A DNA stretch of 64,000 nt from JAXGXQ01 sp040772685 (lineage in GTDB: Bacteria; Bacillota; Clostridia; Saccharofermentanales; UBA5734). A model generated the notes under the pieces. The model saw only the letters and a program-made list of their open reading frames with translations, did no database searches and was not told where the DNA came from. Positions 51,851 to 61,106 of this stretch are shown one piece after another; positions within the stretch are counted from its first letter, which is position 1; every line of letters begins with the position of its first letter. The stretch spans positions 310,001-374,000 of the forward strand of contig JAXGXQ010000001.1 in assembly GCA_040772685.1 (NCBI GenBank), given 5' to 3'. Made by a program: the position numbers and the translations under genes.

Positions 51851-52285
51851 TCAGGTATGGCCGTGTTCGTCTTCGTCCAGCATGTCAAAGTAATGCCGGT
51901 TTTCGTCTGTCAGCTTGTTGTTTTTTTCGTAATATTCTTTGATAGCGGCTTTTACAGCTTGCTCAGCCAATAGTGAGCAATGCATTTTAATCGGCGGCAG
52001 GCCATCCAGGGCTTCGGCGACAGCTTTATTAGTAAGCTCCAGCGCTTCTTCAACTGTTTTACCTTTAATCATTTCGGTTGCCATGCTGCTGGTTGCAATT
52101 GCTGAGCCACAGCCAAACGTTTTGAATTTAGCATCGACGATCACGTTATCTTCAATTTTCAGGTAGACTTTCATGATATCGCCGCATTTGGCGTTACCGA
52201 CCATGCCAGTGGCTGAAGCATCTTCAATTTCACCCACATTGCGCGGATTCATGAAATGATCCATTACCTTATCACTATATTGCAT
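51851..52285 (-). CDS. iscU: Iron-sulfur cluster scaffold IscU/NifU N-terminal type
   Basis: The 144-residue scaffold assembles Fe-S clusters with sulfur from the adjacent desulfurase. The three ligand cysteines are Cys34 (NAKCGD, with Asp36), Cys59 (FGCGS) and Cys103 (MHCS). The C-terminus is extended by a charged tail ending EDEHGHT. It follows iscS by 97 nt on the same strand and precedes mnmA. This trio is the common clostridial arrangement for Fe-S and tRNA thiolation. Confidence 0.95.
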   Translation of the reverse strand: MQYSDKVMDHFMNPRNVGEIEDASATGMVGNAKCGDIMKVYLKIEDNVIVDAKFKTFGCGSAIATSSMATEMIKGKTVEEALELTNKAVAEALDGLPPIKMHCSLLAEQAVKAAIKEYYEKNNKLTDENRHYFDMLDEDEHGHT

Positions 52286-52382
52286 CTTAATATTCTCCTA
52301 TCGTTTAATTCGCTGCTTCCTGAAAAGCTCCAGCAGGCTGATGAATGTTTGCTGTTGATCAACTGTCGGCAACAGCCGGTAA

Positions 52383-53582
52383 TTAGTCTTCCACAGGGCA
52401 AGCCCGCAGTTTATCAGGTTCGTAGAGCGGCGACATCTGGCGCAGACGGTCCACTATCCCCACCAGTGCATCCACCAAACGCGGCACGTCTTCAACTGTA
52501 TTGCTTTTGCCGAAGGTTACACGCAGCGAGCCATGAGCAATTTCATGAGGCAAGCCAATGGCCAACAGCACATGGGAAGGATCAAGTGAGCCCGATGTAC
52601 AGGCAGAGCCGCTTGAACATTCAAACCCTAAATGGTCCAGCATCAGTAAAATCGATTCGCCTTCAATGAATTCAAAGGAGAAATTAGCGTTATTGGGAAG
52701 CCTTTGGGTTGGATGGCCGTTAAGGCGGGTAAAAGGAATGCGTTCCAGCACACTGTCAATCAGCGCGTCACGCATACCGCTCAGCTGACAGGCGTTGGTT
52801 TCAATTTCCGCTGTGGCCAGCTCGAAGGCTTTGGCCATGCCAACTATCGAAGGCATATTCTCGGTGCCGGCTCTGCGGTTACGTTCCTGACTGCCGCCAT
52901 CGATCAGATTATCGATGCGCACACCGGTACGAATGTAAAGAAAGCCAACACCCTTAGGTGAGTAAAACTTATGCCCGGAAAAGGACATCATGTCAACATT
53001 TAATTCCGAAACATTAATTGGAATTGCGCCTGCTGCCTGAACTGCATCGGTATGAAACAAGACCTTTGCTTCCCTGCAGATTTTGCCAATTTCAGCAATT
53101 GGCTGAATAGTACCAATTTCATTATTGGCCATGATGATAGAGACAAGAGTGGTATCAGGGCGAATTGCTGCCCGCACTGCTTCCGGATCAACCAGCCCGA
53201 AATTGTCAACCGGCAGAATCGTAATCTCATAGCCCTGGCGCTGTAATGCTTCCATGCTATGCAAAACCGCGTGATGTTCAATTGAGGTAGTTATTAAATG
53301 ACGGCCTTTAGCCGCGTAGCGGGATGCTGTTCCTTTAATGGCCCAGTTATCCGCTTCGGAGCCACCGGAAGTAAAAAATATTTCCGTTGGTTTGGCGCCG
53401 ATGCAGGCCGCGATTGTGGCGCGGGCTTCGTCAAGCCGGCGTTTTGCTAATTGTCCGGTCTGGTAAAAAGACGACGGGTTGCCGTAAATTTCGGTAAATA
53501 TCGGCTGCATTGCTGCCAGTACTTCCGGACGCACCGGAGTAGTTGCAGCATGGTCTAGATATGTTCTGCGGGGCTGGATCAT
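52383..53582 (-). CDS. iscS: Cysteine desulfurase IscS/NifS
   Basis: This 399-residue PLP enzyme converts cysteine to alanine and protein persulfide. It has YLDHAATTPVRPEV, the PLP Lys in MSFSGHKFYSPKG (~209-221), and the catalytic Cys in ECSSGSACTSGSLDPSHVL, which fits the mobile-loop IscS/NifS group. SD: AGGAGG before ATG. It heads iscS-iscU-mnmA; no IscR gene precedes it. The 150-bp region upstream is AT-rich without a clear regulator site. A second, different desulfurase lies at 59946-61097. Confidence 0.94.
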   Translation of the reverse strand: MIQPRRTYLDHAATTPVRPEVLAAMQPIFTEIYGNPSSFYQTGQLAKRRLDEARATIAACIGAKPTEIFFTSGGSEADNWAIKGTASRYAAKGRHLITTSIEHHAVLHSMEALQRQGYEITILPVDNFGLVDPEAVRAAIRPDTTLVSIIMANNEIGTIQPIAEIGKICREAKVLFHTDAVQAAGAIPINVSELNVDMMSFSGHKFYSPKGVGFLYIRTGVRIDNLIDGGSQERNRRAGTENMPSIVGMAKAFELATAEIETNACQLSGMRDALIDSVLERIPFTRLNGHPTQRLPNNANFSFEFIEGESILLMLDHLGFECSSGSACTSGSLDPSHVLLAIGLPHEIAHGSLRVTFGKSNTVEDVPRLVDALVGIVDRLRQMSPLYEPDKLRACPVED

Positions 53583-53731
53583 GTTCGCCTCCTTGGTGAC
53601 ACGTTTGTTACCAGGTAATACTTTAGGTTGAAGACCATTAAAGTTTAGTAACGTCAGTTACAAGTAAACTAATTCCTAGTAATTCTATAGTATTAATATA
53701 TCACAATCATTATTGCTGATCAAACAGTAAT

Positions 53732-55006
53732 TTAACTCAGAGACTGATCGGCCTGCAAATACGGTAAAGTGCTGCCGGCGTGAGACATAATAATTACCCC
53801 GGCTTCAGGTCCGGCTTTTGCGAAAGCGTCTGTAATTGCCTGCTGCAGGTCACTATACGGTTTCATAAAAGTCTGCTTCGCCTTAGCCTCTGGCATATCG
53901 GAAACAAAGTAAACATCAGACTTTTCAAGCACCATGGCAATTGCCGCGGCTTTGTGCCCGCCTAAGCGGAATTCAGTGCGCACGCGCTTGATCAGATCTG
54001 TTGGCTGATCGGCTGCCAGCAGCCATTCCTCAAAGACATGTTCACCGAAGCATTCCGGGCATTGGCCTGCCAGGATAATGATACCGCCGGTCTTAACAGC
54101 ATGTTTGGCGTTATCCAGTGCCTTCTGGGTCTGGTAAAGGTTAATGTCTTTTGGATAACCGCCTGGCGTGGCAATTACTATATCAGCCAGACGCGGCAGC
54201 GGCACTTTATACATTTCATCTAGGAAAGCGCAGCCGACACGGTGGGCTGCCCGGTGATCACCCGCAACAGCCTTTATCACCTTTTTATCTTCATTGAGAA
54301 CTACATTAAGAATGAAATCACAACCGCAGATGTCAACAGCTTCTTCGATATCCAGCCGGACATTATTGCCTTCAATCGCACCTGCAAGCGAGGTTTCTTC
54401 TACCATGCGGGCATGATTAGCCTGGATCGCGTCCCGGTTCGAAACACCCGGCATGATCGCCTTGCCGCCGCCACTGTAACCGGCAAAATAATGAAATTCA
54501 ATATTCCCGACACAAATCCGACGGTCTGCCTGGGCAACAGGACTGAAAATATCGATCGGTGTGCCGCGGCTGGTGATACCGAGATTTACAGTGTCTTCAG
54601 GATCACTGTCGATGGTATGCACCCGGTTGAAGATATCCTCCCCCACCAGACGCATCATTTCCTCTTCGGTATGCCGGCGATGGCTGCCGAGCGCGAAGAC
54701 CACGGTAATGTCTTCGTCGCGTATTCCGGCTTGATTCAGGGTGTCTACCAGAGGCGGCAGGATTACCTGCGAAGGGCAGGGACGCGTAATATCGCTGGTG
54801 ATTATAACTACAGATTCACGCGGTTGGACAATTTCAGCTAAAGTAGGCGTACCGATTGGCTCGGCCAGCGCCCGCCGGATCTCCTGCTCCTCATTTATTT
54901 CTAGTGCAGGCTCCGCAGCCTTCACGTCAAGAATCAGGTTTTTTTCATCTATTTGAAATGAGCGGGTGGTTTTGCCATAACCGATGGTAAATGTTTGTCG
55001 GGACAT
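53732..55006 (-). CDS. larA: LarA-family nickel-dependent (lactate) racemase
   Basis: The 424-residue protein has the LarA residues in order: GSHRRHT (His109), then His172, Lys182 and His198 in FHYFAGYSGGGKAIMPG and the following ANH, spaced exactly as His174, Lys184 and His200 of the Lactobacillus enzyme. Lys182 would hold the nickel pincer cofactor. The family racemises lactate or other 2-hydroxy acids. The cofactor makers LarB, LarC and LarE are not in this window. It directly follows rarA (1-nt gap) in a glyA-rarA-larA unit. Confidence 0.9.
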   Translation of the reverse strand: MSRQTFTIGYGKTTRSFQIDEKNLILDVKAAEPALEINEEQEIRRALAEPIGTPTLAEIVQPRESVVIITSDITRPCPSQVILPPLVDTLNQAGIRDEDITVVFALGSHRRHTEEEMMRLVGEDIFNRVHTIDSDPEDTVNLGITSRGTPIDIFSPVAQADRRICVGNIEFHYFAGYSGGGKAIMPGVSNRDAIQANHARMVEETSLAGAIEGNNVRLDIEEAVDICGCDFILNVVLNEDKKVIKAVAGDHRAAHRVGCAFLDEMYKVPLPRLADIVIATPGGYPKDINLYQTQKALDNAKHAVKTGGIIILAGQCPECFGEHVFEEWLLAADQPTDLIKRVRTEFRLGGHKAAAIAMVLEKSDVYFVSDMPEAKAKQTFMKPYSDLQQAITDAFAKAGPEAGVIIMSHAGSTLPYLQADQSLS

Positions 55007-55007
55007 T

Positions 55008-56306
55008 TCAGGTGGTCCTCCTCTTTTTCAGCCAATCGTGTACTTTTTGTTCATAACCATTGTTGCTCGGCTCATAATAAATTGTACCGCGGATTTCTTC
55101 AGGCAGGTATTCCTGATCAACAATATTGCCAGGATAACTGTGGGCATATTTATAACCCACACCGTATCCAAGCTGTTCCATTCCTTTAACCGGCGCGTTG
55201 CGCAGATGATATGGTACTTCACCGGTGCGGCGGTTGGCGACGTCAGCCAAGGCTTTATCAATTGCCGAATATGCGGAGTTGGATTTCGGACTGGTGGCAA
55301 CTGCAATGGCGGCTTCCGCAAGCAAAATCCTGGCTTCAGGCATTCCGACAGCCATAATGCCCTGATAAGCGGCCATTGCAATTGAAAGCATCTGGGGATT
55401 GGCCATGCCTACATCTTCAGCCGCGCAGATCAGAATCCGGCGGGCGAGGAATTCAATATCCTCACCTCCGTGTAAAGCTCTGGCCAGATAAAACACGGCA
55501 GCATCCGGATCGCTGCCACGCATTGACTTGATAAAAGCACTGATATTGTCGTAATGGCTTTCGCCGGTGGCGTCATAAGCAATACTGCGCTTCTGCATAC
55601 TGTCTTCGACTGTGGGAACATCGATCACAATATTGCCGTCTTTGTCTGGCGCTGTTGTGATTGTCGCGAGCTCAAGAGCGTTGAACGCGATACGGGCGTC
55701 GCCATTGGCACGGTCAGCGATCATGTGCAGCGCATCGTCACTGATTTGTACCGGATATTTACCAAAACCGCGTTCTTCGTCTTTTAAGGCCGCTTGCAGC
55801 AAACGTAAAATATCCGCAACCGAAAGTGGCTGCAGTTGAAAAACAGTAGAACGTGAAATCAGTGCTTTGTTTACTTCAAAAAAAGGATTCTCAGTAGTGG
55901 CGCCAATCAGGATAAGGGTGCCGTCTTCAACCTGTGGCAGCAGAGCGTCCTGCTGGGTTTTGTTGAAACGATGGATCTCGTCAATGAACAACACGGTGCG
56001 GCCGGAGGGGGTCAGGATCGGATTCTGGGTATCAGCAATAACCCGCTTGATATCGGCGATACCAGCGGTTACTGCGTTAATCCGGGTAAAGTTGGATTTA
56101 GTTCTGGCTGCTATAACCCTGGCAAGCGATGTCTTACCGGTTCCCGGAGGACCGTAGAGAATTATCGAACTCAGACGGTCAGCCAGAATCATGCGTCGCA
56201 GAAGCTTATTCGGACCGAGGATATGTTCCTGGCCAACAAACTCGTCGAGTGTGCGCGGCGACATCCGGTAAGCCAACGGCTTAGCCTGCTCGGGTATGGT
56301 GTTCAA
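55008..56306 (-). CDS. rarA: Replication-associated recombination protein A (RarA/MgsA)
   Basis: RarA is an AAA+ clamp-loader-like ATPase that acts at stalled replication forks. The 432-residue protein has RPRTLDEFVGQEHILGP-like start (MSPRTLDEFVGQEHILG), Walker A GPPGTGKTS (~53-61), VLFIDEIHRFNKTQQDALLP (Walker B), and the C-terminal tetramer region (AYSAIDKALADV; PYHLRNAPVKGMEQLGYGVGYKYAH). It lies between glyA (33-nt gap) and larA. Confidence 0.95.
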   Translation of the reverse strand: MNTIPEQAKPLAYRMSPRTLDEFVGQEHILGPNKLLRRMILADRLSSIILYGPPGTGKTSLARVIAARTKSNFTRINAVTAGIADIKRVIADTQNPILTPSGRTVLFIDEIHRFNKTQQDALLPQVEDGTLILIGATTENPFFEVNKALISRSTVFQLQPLSVADILRLLQAALKDEERGFGKYPVQISDDALHMIADRANGDARIAFNALELATITTAPDKDGNIVIDVPTVEDSMQKRSIAYDATGESHYDNISAFIKSMRGSDPDAAVFYLARALHGGEDIEFLARRILICAAEDVGMANPQMLSIAMAAYQGIMAVGMPEARILLAEAAIAVATSPKSNSAYSAIDKALADVANRRTGEVPYHLRNAPVKGMEQLGYGVGYKYAHSYPGNIVDQEYLPEEIRGTIYYEPSNNGYEQKVHDWLKKRRTT

Positions 56307-56339
56307 TTCGTCCCCCCTGCTGTTAGGTTGCGCTGTACT

Positions 56340-57581
56340 TTATAAACCGGGATATAGCGGATAGCGCACCAGCAGCGCGGCAACACGTTCAATGACGGCG
56401 TCCTTGCTGGCAGGATATTCATTCAAGGTAAGGGTAATCAGCTCCGCGATTTCATCCATGTCCGCAGTATTGAGCCCGCGTGTAGTGACAGCCGGGGTGC
56501 CAAGCCGGATGCCGCTGGTGATGAATGGCTTTTCGGGATCAAAAGGAATTCCGTTTTTGTTGCAGGTAATGTTCACGTCATCCAGACGCAGCTGGAGATC
56601 CTTACCAGTTACACCAGTGCCAATCAGATTCACCAGCATCAGATGATTGTCTGTACCACCGGAAACAAGGTTGATACCGCGTTTCTGCAGGCCTGCTGCC
56701 AGTGCCTGGGCATTATCGATAATCCGTTGCTGATACTGCTTGAAATCCGGCTGCAGAGCTTCGCGGAATGCAACAGCCTTGCCGGCGATTACATGCATCA
56801 GAGGGCCACCCTGTGTTCCCGGAAAAATTGCCGAATTAATGGCTTTTGCGTGTTCCTCACGGCAGAGAATCATGCCGCCGCGGGGGCCGCGCAGAGTCTT
56901 ATGAGTGGTTGTAGTAACTACATCCGCGTAGGGCACGGGGCTGGGATGCAGGCCTGCCGCAACTAAACCGGCAATATGAGCCATATCGACAAACAGGTAT
57001 GCGCCGACTTCATCGGCAATGGCGCGGAAACGGGCGAAATCAATAAATCTGGGGTAAGCGCTGGCACCGGCAACAATCATTTTGGGTTTGACGGCGATCG
57101 CTTTTTCCCGTAAAGCGTCATAATCGATCATACAGGTTTCGGGATCAACCTGATAAAACTCGGCGTTGTAGTAGCTGCCGGAAATATTCTTGGCCATGCC
57201 ATGCGACAAGTGGCCGCCATGGTTCAGGTCCATACCCAGAATGGTATCGCCTGTTTTCAACAGAGCGAAGTATACAGCGTTATTAGCCTGGGCACCGGAA
57301 TGCGGCTGGACATTGGCATGTTCCGCGCCAAACAGCTGCTTTGCCCGGTCGATGGCAAGGTTCTCGGCGATATCAACGTATTCGCAGCCGCCATAATAAC
57401 GTTTGCCGGGGTAGCCTTCAGCGTATTTGTTGGTCATTACGCCGCCAACTGCTTCCAGAACAGCTTCACTTACGAAGTTTTCCGAGGCGATCAATTCAAT
57501 TTTTTCACGTTGACGACTGAGTTCGGCTGCCATGGCAGCATAGAGTTCCGGATCTTCCTTCTGTACATGGATAAAATTCAT
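56340..57581 (-). CDS. glyA: Serine hydroxymethyltransferase
   Basis: GlyA interconverts serine and glycine with tetrahydrofolate, supplying one-carbon units. The 413-residue protein has IELIASENFVSEAVLEA, the PLP Lys motif VTTTTHKTLRGPRGG (~222-236), and DNHLMLVNL. The ATG at 57581 follows GGAGGAAG; the frame extends 15 codons upstream without an SD. A promoter (TTTACA-16-TAGAAT) lies ~90 bp upstream. It heads the glyA-rarA-larA unit. Confidence 0.95.
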   Translation of the reverse strand: MNFIHVQKEDPELYAAMAAELSRQREKIELIASENFVSEAVLEAVGGVMTNKYAEGYPGKRYYGGCEYVDIAENLAIDRAKQLFGAEHANVQPHSGAQANNAVYFALLKTGDTILGMDLNHGGHLSHGMAKNISGSYYNAEFYQVDPETCMIDYDALREKAIAVKPKMIVAGASAYPRFIDFARFRAIADEVGAYLFVDMAHIAGLVAAGLHPSPVPYADVVTTTTHKTLRGPRGGMILCREEHAKAINSAIFPGTQGGPLMHVIAGKAVAFREALQPDFKQYQQRIIDNAQALAAGLQKRGINLVSGGTDNHLMLVNLIGTGVTGKDLQLRLDDVNITCNKNGIPFDPEKPFITSGIRLGTPAVTTRGLNTADMDEIAELITLTLNEYPASKDAVIERVAALLVRYPLYPGL

Positions 57582-57670
57582 CTGGGCTTCCTCCTGTTTT
57601 TCCACGTCAAGCCGATTTGCCGGCAACCGGATCCGGGCCTTGGCCCAAAGCCGTGACGGGAACTGTTTCT

Positions 57671-57698
57671 ATTCTATCGAATCATGATAGTTTGTAAA
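57671..57698 (-). promoter_or_regulatory. glyA promoter
   Basis: On the minus strand TTTACA (57693-57698), 16 bases, TAGAAT (57671-57676). The leader contains GGGCCTTGGCCC, a short self-complementary element, between the promoter and the SD. Confidence 0.6.
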
Positions 57699-57722
57699 GT
57701 TTGGCGCAGCTTTTGTAAGCAG

Positions 57723-58718
57723 TCAGAGCGTGCTTTCTGTCTGAATCCGGTACAGCTCATCCGCGGCCGGCGGTTCGAGCGGCGATTTGCCGGCAGGTCC
57801 TGTCTGCCAGCGTTCCGGACCCTTTGTCAGCTCGCCAATTGCTGCTGCCGGGATACCAGCCACAGCCAGAGCATCTAGCACTACTGCCGGTTCTGGGGTT
57901 GCGATCAACAAGCTGCCGCTGGCAAGCAAACGATAGGGATCCAAAGCTAAAGCGCCTGTAATCCGGGCAGTCAAGGGATCGACACTGATATCGGCCAGCC
58001 TGACTTCGCAGCCGCAGCCTGCAGCATCGGATAATTCGTAAACAGCGCCCAGGATGCCCCCTTCGGTACTGTCGTGCAGTCCATGGACAGGCAAATTGGC
58101 GCAGAGGACTCCTTCGGGGATTACACTGATTTCTTCAATCAGGTTTTGAGCAGCGGTTAATTCTGCCTCGCTCAGCACATCTTTAAGCCGTTCAGCCTGG
58201 TCAGCGGCCAGAATCGCGGTGCCTTCCAGACCGGCGGTTTTTGTCATTATCAAGGTATCGCCAGGCTTACAGTTGCGGCTGTCGATCGGTTGCTTGCCGG
58301 CGCTGAAACCAAACGCTGTGGTCATGATCACAAAGCGGGTGACAGCGTCTGACACTTCCGTATGTCCGCCGATTATGCTTACACCAATTGACTTAGCGGC
58401 TGAGGCTGCGTCGTCAATTACAGTGCTTAATTCAGCCTCTGTGGCGTCCGGAGGCGCGATTACAACCATAGTCAGCGCCGTTGGCATTATCGCGCAGGCG
58501 GCAATGTCGTTACAGGAGATATGTACAGCGAGGCGGCCGATGTTGGCGGCGGCACCGGTAATCGGGTCAGCAGAAACCACCAGAAAACCGGGCGGGCTTT
58601 TGACTAACGCGCAATCAATGCCAATACCGGCTCCGGCAACGACATCCTCGCCTAAAGGCGGCAGCCGGTCCAGGATGAGTTTTTGTAATTGTTCATTGCT
58701 GAGTTTGCCTGTTTTCAT
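57723..58718 (-). CDS. AIR synthase-related / HypE-ThiL-like protein
   Basis: This 331-residue protein belongs to the PurM/HypE/ThiL/SelD-like ATP-binding superfamily. Evidence: the N-terminal GEDVVAGAGIGIDCALV, the loop SADPITGAA (metal/ATP), SIIGGHTEVSDAV and DSTEGGILGAVYELSDAAG. It lacks features that would fix it as PurM or thiamine-monophosphate kinase. In clostridia a gene of this type often accompanies ThiI and a desulfurase, suggesting a role in activating a sulfur acceptor, but no function is established. It overlaps thiI by 4 nt at its 5' end. Confidence 0.8.
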   Translation of the reverse strand: MKTGKLSNEQLQKLILDRLPPLGEDVVAGAGIGIDCALVKSPPGFLVVSADPITGAAANIGRLAVHISCNDIAACAIMPTALTMVVIAPPDATEAELSTVIDDAASAAKSIGVSIIGGHTEVSDAVTRFVIMTTAFGFSAGKQPIDSRNCKPGDTLIMTKTAGLEGTAILAADQAERLKDVLSEAELTAAQNLIEEISVIPEGVLCANLPVHGLHDSTEGGILGAVYELSDAAGCGCEVRLADISVDPLTARITGALALDPYRLLASGSLLIATPEPAVVLDALAVAGIPAAAIGELTKGPERWQTGPAGKSPLEPPAADELYRIQTESTL

Positions 58719-59926
58719 AAGCGGATAACCTCAACATTTGCCAGACCGTTGGCAACCAGCTCGGGAATATTAAGCTTTGCTTCGGCGGCATAAGTCTGTT
58801 CCAGGCTTGGATGTGTTACTGGATGCGGATCCACAAACACAGTGCAGCAGTCTTCATAGGGCTGAATCGAGGTTTCGAAGGTGCCGATCCGGCGGGCAAG
58901 ATTAACAGTGTCATCCTTGTCGGTGCCGATCAAAGGCCTGAAAACGAGCATGTCAACAGCATCTTCAGTGCAAATCAGGCCTTCCAGCGTCTGACTGGCC
59001 ACCTGGCCCAGACTTTCGCCGGTTATAAGGGCTTTACAACCATTCTGCAATGCCAGTTCGCGGGCGATCCGCATCATCATCCGGCGCATGATAATAGTCA
59101 TCATTTCAGAGGGACTGTTATCGCGCAGAGCCAACTGGATATCAGTAAAATGCACTATATGCAAAGTAAGCCGGCCGCTGTATACACTGAGCTGCCGTGC
59201 CAGGTCAATCACCTTTTCCTTGGCTTGTTCACTGGTAAACGGATGAGCATGAAAATATACCGCTGATATTTCCATACCGCGCGAGGCCATCAGATAGCCG
59301 GCGACGGGGCTGTCGATGCCGCCGGAAAGCAGGAGCATTCCTTTGCCGCTGGTTCCAACCGGCAGACCCCGCTGGCCTTTGACGATCCGGCTGTACAGAT
59401 AAAGCTGATCGCGTACTTCAATGTATAAAATGAAATCGGGGTTATGAACGTCGACCGTCAGTTGCTCCGGAAAAGCGGTAACCAGGTCGCCGCCGATTTC
59501 GCTGCTGATCTCCGGTGAAGTTAAGGGGAATTGTTTATTGCCCCGGCGGCTTTCAACCTTAAAACTCTGTGGCCCTTTGGCCGCCAGAATTTCGGCAGCA
59601 TAAGCGACAGCCGCGGCTTTGAGCTCTGGCAGATCGCCGGGCACTCTCCAGACAGGGCTGGCTGATACAATACCGAAAACGCTGGTTGCCGCTTGCAGTA
59701 AAGCTTCGACATCGTACACCGCTTCTGGGTTGGCAGCTTCGATCCAAAGCTGGGATTGTTTTTGTGAAATACTGAAAGAGCCTAGCGGGCGTAAACGGCG
59801 CTTAAGATTGCCGATCAGCCTTTGCTCGAATTTTCTTCTGTTCATGCCTTTAAGTGTAATTTCACCGATCCTGGCCAGGATCAGATCCGTTTTGCTAAAA
59901 GCTGTGTTGTTTGTGTCTTGGGACAT
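58715..59926 (-). CDS. thiI: tRNA 4-thiouridine synthetase ThiI
   Basis: ThiI makes s4U8 in tRNAs, taking sulfur from a desulfurase. The 403-residue protein has an N-terminal ferredoxin-like domain and THUMP domain (~60-170) and the PP-loop LLSGGIDSPVAGYLM (~205). ALITGESLGQVASQTL and a late Cys pair (YEDCCTVF) are also visible. The C-terminal rhodanese domain of the E. coli protein is absent, as in most Firmicutes. It lies 19 nt after its likely sulfur donor. SD: GGAGGAAG. Confidence 0.94.
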   Translation of the reverse strand: MSQDTNNTAFSKTDLILARIGEITLKGMNRRKFEQRLIGNLKRRLRPLGSFSISQKQSQLWIEAANPEAVYDVEALLQAATSVFGIVSASPVWRVPGDLPELKAAAVAYAAEILAAKGPQSFKVESRRGNKQFPLTSPEISSEIGGDLVTAFPEQLTVDVHNPDFILYIEVRDQLYLYSRIVKGQRGLPVGTSGKGMLLLSGGIDSPVAGYLMASRGMEISAVYFHAHPFTSEQAKEKVIDLARQLSVYSGRLTLHIVHFTDIQLALRDNSPSEMMTIIMRRMMMRIARELALQNGCKALITGESLGQVASQTLEGLICTEDAVDMLVFRPLIGTDKDDTVNLARRIGTFETSIQPYEDCCTVFVDPHPVTHPSLEQTYAAEAKLNIPELVANGLANVEVIRL

Positions 59927-59945
59927 TCTTCCTCCTGATTGCTGA

Positions 59946-61097
59946 TTAGCGGGATAATTGATTATAAACCTTTAACAAAGCCGCTGCCGCTACTTCGATG
60001 TCATTTGCGCCAGTATTACGGCCAAGGCTGATTCTAACAACTTCGCGCGCGGCTTTATCGGTCAGGCCCATTGCCCTTAAAATCGGGCTGGCTGCTGCTT
60101 TGCGTGCCGCACAGGCAGAACCGGCAGATATCATGATACCTTCAGCGGAAAGCGCGTTTGCCAATGTCTCACCGCGCAGGCCGGGGGTGCGTATCGATAC
60201 AATGTGCGGAACTTTGGTGGCTGTGCAAACGGGACTCAAGCCCGAACCTGGCACAAAAAGCAAAGCGTTTAATTGCCGCTCCAGCCCGGCGATGCGTTCG
60301 CTTTCAGCGGCGGCTGAATTGACTGCTTTTTCCATGGCCAAAACCAGCGCTTCTGCCAGCGGTGGATTTTCCGTACCGGAACGCCGGTTTTCCTGCTGGC
60401 CGCCGCCGGCAATTAATGGTGTAATCGCAAAATTCTTGCGTCCAATTAATAAGCCAATGCCGCGCGGCGCACCGAATTTATGGCCGCTAAGTGTCATCAG
60501 GTCGGCTTTTGACTGTTTGAAAGAAAGCGGCAAGCGCCCGAGTGCCTGTACAGCATCGATATGAATTTTAGTTCGCGGGCTGATTTTGTTGCGCAAAGCA
60601 GCGATTTCTGCCACTGGTGCGATAGCACCGGTTTCGTTATTGACCAGCATATAGGAGATTACCAGCGGCTTTTCTGACAGGGCAGCTGCTACTGATTCAA
60701 GGTCAATAGCGCCGGTTGCGGTGAGCCCGAATGTGTGAACCACAACACCGTTACGGGCAAGTGTTTCAGCAGTTTCACGGGTTGCGGCATGTTCACCTGC
60801 ACAAACGGCAAGACCGCCGGACCAGACACGGCCGGCAGGGAAAAAGCTCTTCAATGCCGTGTTGATTGACTCACTTGCGCCGGAAGTCAGGATAATTTCC
60901 CGAGGCTGACAGTCAAGCAAATTGGCCATTTGACTGCAGGCTTGTTCTAGTGTTTTCCGGGCTTCTTGCCCCAGTTGATGGGTTGAAGCAGGGTTGGCAT
61001 AGGATGCCAGCAACCGCTCACAGTAAAAGCGCACAACTTCCGGATACGGTGGGGTTGTGGCGCTATAATCCAAATAAATAATATCAGTGCCAGACAA
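59946..61097 (-). CDS. Second cysteine desulfurase, NifZ type (ThiI partner)
   Basis: The 383-residue class-V PLP enzyme has YLDYSATTPPYPEV, the PLP Lys in TLSGHKFGAPRGIGLL and the catalytic Cys in SAGSACAARKAAAS, which differs from the longer Cys loop of the window's other desulfurase. Its place between the GntR regulator and thiI matches Bacillus NifZ, which supplies sulfur only for s4U. The gap to gntR is 9 nt, so all four genes of this unit are likely co-transcribed. Use of 'nifZ' for it should be confirmed, as the symbol is also applied to another protein. Confidence 0.9.
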   Translation of the reverse strand: MSGTDIIYLDYSATTPPYPEVVRFYCERLLASYANPASTHQLGQEARKTLEQACSQMANLLDCQPREIILTSGASESINTALKSFFPAGRVWSGGLAVCAGEHAATRETAETLARNGVVVHTFGLTATGAIDLESVAAALSEKPLVISYMLVNNETGAIAPVAEIAALRNKISPRTKIHIDAVQALGRLPLSFKQSKADLMTLSGHKFGAPRGIGLLIGRKNFAITPLIAGGGQQENRRSGTENPPLAEALVLAMEKAVNSAAAESERIAGLERQLNALLFVPGSGLSPVCTATKVPHIVSIRTPGLRGETLANALSAEGIMISAGSACAARKAAASPILRAMGLTDKAAREVVRISLGRNTGANDIEVAAAALLKVYNQLSR

Positions 61098-61106
61098 GGC
61101 GGTATT

